Below are positions 60,823 through 64,000 of a stretch of DNA of 64,000 nucleotides, one piece after another (within the stretch, counting starts at the first letter, position 1; each line of letters begins with the position of its first letter). The stretch comes from Treponema sp. J25. Its GTDB lineage: Bacteria > Spirochaetota > Spirochaetia > Treponematales > Breznakiellaceae. Where the stretch lies: assembly GCF_004343725.1 (NCBI RefSeq), contig NZ_PTQW01000037.1, positions 1 through 64,000 on the forward strand. Direction: 5' to 3'. The translations under genes and the position numbers were made by a program. The notes beneath the pieces were generated by a model. That model had not been told where the DNA came from, ran no database searches, and saw nothing but the letters and a program-made list of their open reading frames with translations.

Positions 60823-61431
60823 ATGAAAGCCCTCATTGTAGTTGATGTACAGAATGATTTCATTCCTGGCGGATCCCTGCCGGTACCAAAAGGGAACGAG
60901 GTGGTTCCCCTCATTAACCGGCTGATGCCATTGTTTCCTCTCGTGGTGGCTACCCAAGACTGGCATCCGGCGGGGCACATAAGCTTCGCCTCTTCCCATC
61001 CAGGGAAGCGCCCTCTTGAAGTCATAGATCTCGGGGGGAATCAGCAGGTTCTCTGGCCCGACCACTGTGTACAAGGATCAATTGGTGCCGACTTTGCACC
61101 AGGACTTGAGTCCTTTCGTTTTGCAGCCATCATTCGAAAGGGAACGGATCCCCATATTGATAGCTATAGCGGTTTTTACGACAACCGTCGCCAGCGGAGC
61201 ACCGGCCTGGCAGGATACCTCAGAGAACAGGGGGTAACGGAGGTGTATCTCTGCGGTCTTGCATCAGAATACTGCGTCTTTTATACCGCCCTGGATGCAC
61301 GAGAAGCAGGTTTTTCCACACACTACATCGAAGACGCGACCCGGCCTATTCAACAAGAGGCCTTTGAAACGGCAAAAAAGAGTATGCAGAAAGAGGGCAT
61401 CCGGCTTATCCAGAGCGATACGATTTTTTAG
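60823..61431 (+). CDS. pncA: Nicotinamidase
   Basis: 202-residue isochorismatase-like amidase that converts nicotinamide to nicotinate for NAD salvage. Catalytic Asp in VVDVQNDFIPGGSLP, metal-binding DWHPAGHISFASSHPG, Lys in IIRKGTDPHIDSYSGF and Cys in LCGLASEYCVFYTALDA. All catalytic residues present. GAAGGAG supports ATG 60823, 17 nt after the histidine kinase stop, so it may be transcribed with it. Confidence 0.94.
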   Translation: MKALIVVDVQNDFIPGGSLPVPKGNEVVPLINRLMPLFPLVVATQDWHPAGHISFASSHPGKRPLEVIDLGGNQQVLWPDHCVQGSIGADFAPGLESFRFAAIIRKGTDPHIDSYSGFYDNRRQRSTGLAGYLREQGVTEVYLCGLASEYCVFYTALDAREAGFSTHYIEDATRPIQQEAFETAKKSMQKEGIRLIQSDTIF

Positions 61432-61457
61432 AGCGACATAGGTGCGGTACGCCAATC

Positions 61458-63704
61458 CTACTTTCGGGGAATAGCATCCTGGATAACCAGCAGGGGCACC
61501 TCACCAAACATAAAACCATCTTCTTTAAAAAGGGAACAACAGGCTTTTACGACTTCTGCATCATAAAGAATACCTGCCTGCTCCTGGATTTCCTGCAGGG
61601 CCTGTTCAATACCCCGGGCAGGTCGATAGGGCCGGTGGGAAGCCAGGGAATCGACCACATCGGCCACACAGATGATTCGACTTTCCAGGTTAATGTTTTC
61701 TCCTTCCAGGCCTGCGGGATAGCCGGAACCATTCATTTTTTCATGGTGTTCCAGAACAAACTGCGCGATGGGCTGGGAAAACTGGATATTCCGCAAGATA
61801 TTGTACGAAACCACCGGATGCTGCCGAATCAGGGCAAGCTCTAGCTCCGAAAGTTTTCCCGGTTTGGAAAGCAGTTCTGAGGGGACCGCAATTTTACCCA
61901 CATCATGGAGCAGGGCCGCAATGCGGGTTGCCTCTACCCGTTCGGGGTGAAGCCCCATTTTGCGAGCGATGGCTTCTGCCAGGGATGCCACCCGTTGTTG
62001 GTGCCCCGCGGTATAGGGGTCCCGGATTTCTACAGCCTGAACCAACGACAGAATAATCCCTTCCGTCAGCATTTTGAGTTGGGCATTCTTAGAACGGAGG
62101 CGTTCCTCATTCATCTTGCGTTCGATGGCCATGGCTATCTGGCTGGAAACAAAGTTGAGGATCCGCCGATCATCCTCGCTGTAGGAACGCCCCTCTTTAT
62201 TCGTGTGGGTAACGAGGGCACCAATGATGGTACCTTCGCCATTCTTTAAGGGTACCCCCAGCCACTGACGGGGCACCGGGTCCGGTACCTTTAACGCATA
62301 CACAGTGGCGATTTCTTTAATATCTCCTTCAGTAAGTAAAAGGGACTGCCCCTGCCGGATCATAAAAGAAATCAGGCCATCCTGTTGCACCATGGCTTCC
62401 CGATGTTCTCCAAAAAGTTCCTTCCCTTCTTCTACATAATAGGGGCAGTGCAAGGTATCCGGCGATTTTTCGTCCAGAAGCAAAATATGCAGGTTTTCTA
62501 CACTTATCAATTTATTTATGATTCGATGGACAATCTTAAAAAGGGTGTACATATCCCGGGCAAAATAGGCCGCCTCAGAAATACTATACAGGGCCCGCTG
62601 AAGCTGCTCACTTTTCTTTTCGTCGGTCACATCATAGGAGAAAATAGCCACTTCACTCACGTTTCCCTGATCGTCAAAAATAGGATAACCCGAATTGTAA
62701 TAAATATGGCCCGCCTCTTCACATTCCATTTGCTGGGGCTTTCGGGAATTAAGGATGGACTCTACAAAATACTGTTGTAATTCTTGTATTGATTTGGGGA
62801 GCAGATCAAAATAGGAGAGTCCAATCATATCCTTTACGGTCCGCTGATACCGAGACGAAAGAGCCCGATTGGCAGACCTTACCGTCCCACGCCGATCAAC
62901 CAAAACCACCGCCTCTTCAGAGGCATTCAAAATAGCATCCAGGGTCTGTTCTTTTTCTTTTAACTGTTCCGTTGTTTCTACGAGGTTTGAAATATCCCGG
63001 ATCGCCAGAATAAAACCATCGATGGCGTGCTGGGAATCCCGGAGCAATGAAATATTCAGTAATACCGGCAGGGGTTTACCATCCCGTTGCAACACCTGGG
63101 TTTGAAGATTCCGGATTCGCCCCTGTTCTTCGCACCGCGCCAAAAGAGAACGAAATACATCCTGACCAAGAAGAGGGAAAAAAGGATAGACCTCTTTACC
63201 TACCACCGGCTCTGAAAACCCAAAAAGTTCCACAAAGGCCCGGTTTATCCGCTCTATTCTACCCTGCCGATTCAAAATGATGACCGGGTCAATCATTCCT
63301 TCAATGGTTTGAATAGCGGTTTCCGCCGCTGCGGCCATAGCAAGAGAGGTAGAACGGGCCTCTTGGCTCCGCTTTTCCGTGGTAAGATCAGTAATTATAC
63401 CAAAAAGGAAAGTTTCTCCTTCTTCTTCTATGAGGCTGGTTTGAAACAAAGCCTGGATGGCCTCTCCCCGCCCATTGATCAATCGCACTTCGTAACACTG
63501 TCGTGTTTTTTCCCTAAGTACGTGGAGGTCCCAGAACAATAACTGTTCCGCAACCGGTTTCGGAAAGAGATCAAAGTCATTTTTACCTCTCCATTCTTCA
63601 TTATTAAAGCCCAGGAGATTCAAAAAAAGGGAATTACAGGCGTGATAGATCCCATCGAGAGTTTTTACATAGGCCGGTGCAGGAATCATGGCGAGGTCCA
63701 TCAT
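61458..63704 (-). CDS. PAS/GAF sensor with HD-GYP domain
   Basis: 748 residues. Three PAS-like domains (about 5-110, 125-245, 255-370), a GAF domain (about 385-530), a short helix and a C-terminal HD-GYP phosphodiesterase (about 555-730) with LLHDVGKIAVPSELL, HPVVSYNIL, LEHHEKMNGSGYPAGL and ICVADVVDSLASHRPYRPA. It probably degrades cyclic di-GMP in the cytoplasm in response to several signals. No Shine-Dalgarno site; promoter close to the start. An ATG directly follows the first ATG. Confidence 0.93.
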   Translation of the reverse strand: MMDLAMIPAPAYVKTLDGIYHACNSLFLNLLGFNNEEWRGKNDFDLFPKPVAEQLLFWDLHVLREKTRQCYEVRLINGRGEAIQALFQTSLIEEEGETFLFGIITDLTTEKRSQEARSTSLAMAAAAETAIQTIEGMIDPVIILNRQGRIERINRAFVELFGFSEPVVGKEVYPFFPLLGQDVFRSLLARCEEQGRIRNLQTQVLQRDGKPLPVLLNISLLRDSQHAIDGFILAIRDISNLVETTEQLKEKEQTLDAILNASEEAVVLVDRRGTVRSANRALSSRYQRTVKDMIGLSYFDLLPKSIQELQQYFVESILNSRKPQQMECEEAGHIYYNSGYPIFDDQGNVSEVAIFSYDVTDEKKSEQLQRALYSISEAAYFARDMYTLFKIVHRIINKLISVENLHILLLDEKSPDTLHCPYYVEEGKELFGEHREAMVQQDGLISFMIRQGQSLLLTEGDIKEIATVYALKVPDPVPRQWLGVPLKNGEGTIIGALVTHTNKEGRSYSEDDRRILNFVSSQIAMAIERKMNEERLRSKNAQLKMLTEGIILSLVQAVEIRDPYTAGHQQRVASLAEAIARKMGLHPERVEATRIAALLHDVGKIAVPSELLSKPGKLSELELALIRQHPVVSYNILRNIQFSQPIAQFVLEHHEKMNGSGYPAGLEGENINLESRIICVADVVDSLASHRPYRPARGIEQALQEIQEQAGILYDAEVVKACCSLFKEDGFMFGEVPLLVIQDAIPRK

Positions 63705-63712
63705 GGTTTTTC

Positions 63713-63741
63713 ATGATATACGGAAATTCAGGAATTGTCGA
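63713..63741 (-). promoter_or_regulatory. Promoter of the HD-GYP gene, short or absent leader
   Basis: Minus strand: TCGACA (63741-63736), 17-bp spacer, TATCAT (63718-63713), 8 nt, ATG 63704. A transcript starting at the usual point would have a leader of 0-2 nt. Confidence 0.55.
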
Positions 63742-64000
63742 GAATAAATTTTTTAACAAATTTATTATTTTTTTTCTTTTGTTTTAACTTATTTAAAGGT
63801 AGATTTTGAAGGAGATTATTTAATCAAGGATTGACAATAAACGTAAAAATACGCATTGTTTCAGCAGAATATGCTAATCCGACCAATCGAATCCGGGGTT
63901 CCGCGGGCGAGAGGTTTTGCAGACTCAAGTATCGGGTCAGAGGAGGTTGAAGGACCATAATTGAAAGGCAGTGATGTTACCATAACAGGGGTCTCTAAAT
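63742..64000. other. Non-coding end of the window
   Basis: No frame with recognisable protein. The first part is very AT-rich. TTGACA lies at about 63833-63838, CGTAAAAATACG is a small dyad soon after it, and GC-richer, possibly structured sequence follows from 63895. It may be the upstream region of a gene beyond the window; no riboswitch family was recognised. Confidence 0.4.

Noticed and set aside
63742-64000. Riboswitch or small RNA at the window end
   Set aside because: No known consensus recognised, and the downstream gene is outside the window.

Overview
The window looks like a chromosome segment of a free-living, saccharolytic spirochete related to Treponema. The assignment rests on gene content: a three-PASTA membrane protein after def-fmt, a neighbouring infA and dksA-like pair, a complete Bat aerotolerance cluster, giant TPR and FlgD-Ig/OmpA envelope proteins, and cellobiose phosphorylase. 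No ribosomal RNA was seen, so the assignment is inference. Most genes are moderately GC-rich. An AT-rich island lies at about 2.2-4.7 kb. No tRNA, rRNA, CRISPR array or complete insertion sequence was recognised.

Layout. 0-2 kb: PC4-like protein, RNase HI, DAHP synthase. 2.2-6.5 kb: accessory region with a lipoprotein, an IS256-family remnant that cuts a small gene, a two-lobed aspartyl protease, a small Sec-exported protein with a double-glycine motif, and, divergently, a C39 peptidase and an outer-membrane barrel. A 13-bp C/G homopolymer sits between the -35 and -10 boxes of the divergent promoters. 7-9.4 kb: cellobiose phosphorylase. 9.4-16.6 kb: four-gene minus-strand cluster (LamG/FN3, TPR giant, HDOD, MBL hydrolase). 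16.6-22.9 kb: uvrC, the def-fmt-PASTA operon, azlCD. 23-30 kb: SDR, ThuA-like protein, membrane winged-helix protein, ogt, FlgD-Ig/OmpA giant. 30-41.4 kb: methyltransferase, mannose-1-phosphate guanylyltransferase, acetate kinase, PfkB kinase, DJ-1 protein, REC-STAS-REC and hybrid kinase phosphorelay, PHP phosphatase, DksA-like protein, IF-1. 41.5-49.2 kb: smr plus the Bat operon headed by MoxR. 49.3-52.6 kb: aminotransferase, an unknown gene, a substrate-binding-like lipoprotein. 52.7-60.8 kb: tripartite RND efflux operon with a P-II-like protein, divergent from an OmpR-type two-component system. 60.8-63.7 kb: nicotinamidase and a PAS/GAF/HD-GYP protein.

Two observations stand out. First, the 3.4-6.5 kb locus reads as a phase-variable export and maturation system: a Sec-exported precursor with a bacteriocin-type GG leader motif, a probably periplasmic C39 peptidase, a barrel and an aspartyl protease, switched by a G-tract that changes promoter spacing. 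Parts of it recall the Fap amyloid machinery (FapD/FapF), but the combination is one I do not recognise. Second, at least eight genes (def, manC-like, the PHP gene, moxR, the aminotransferase, the 50.7-kb unknown, the 51.3-kb lipoprotein and the HD-GYP gene) lack a Shine-Dalgarno site and have a sigma70-like promoter whose -10 box ends 6-8 nt before the start codon. That predicts leaderless transcripts. All functional statements are from reading the sequence; no database search was run.
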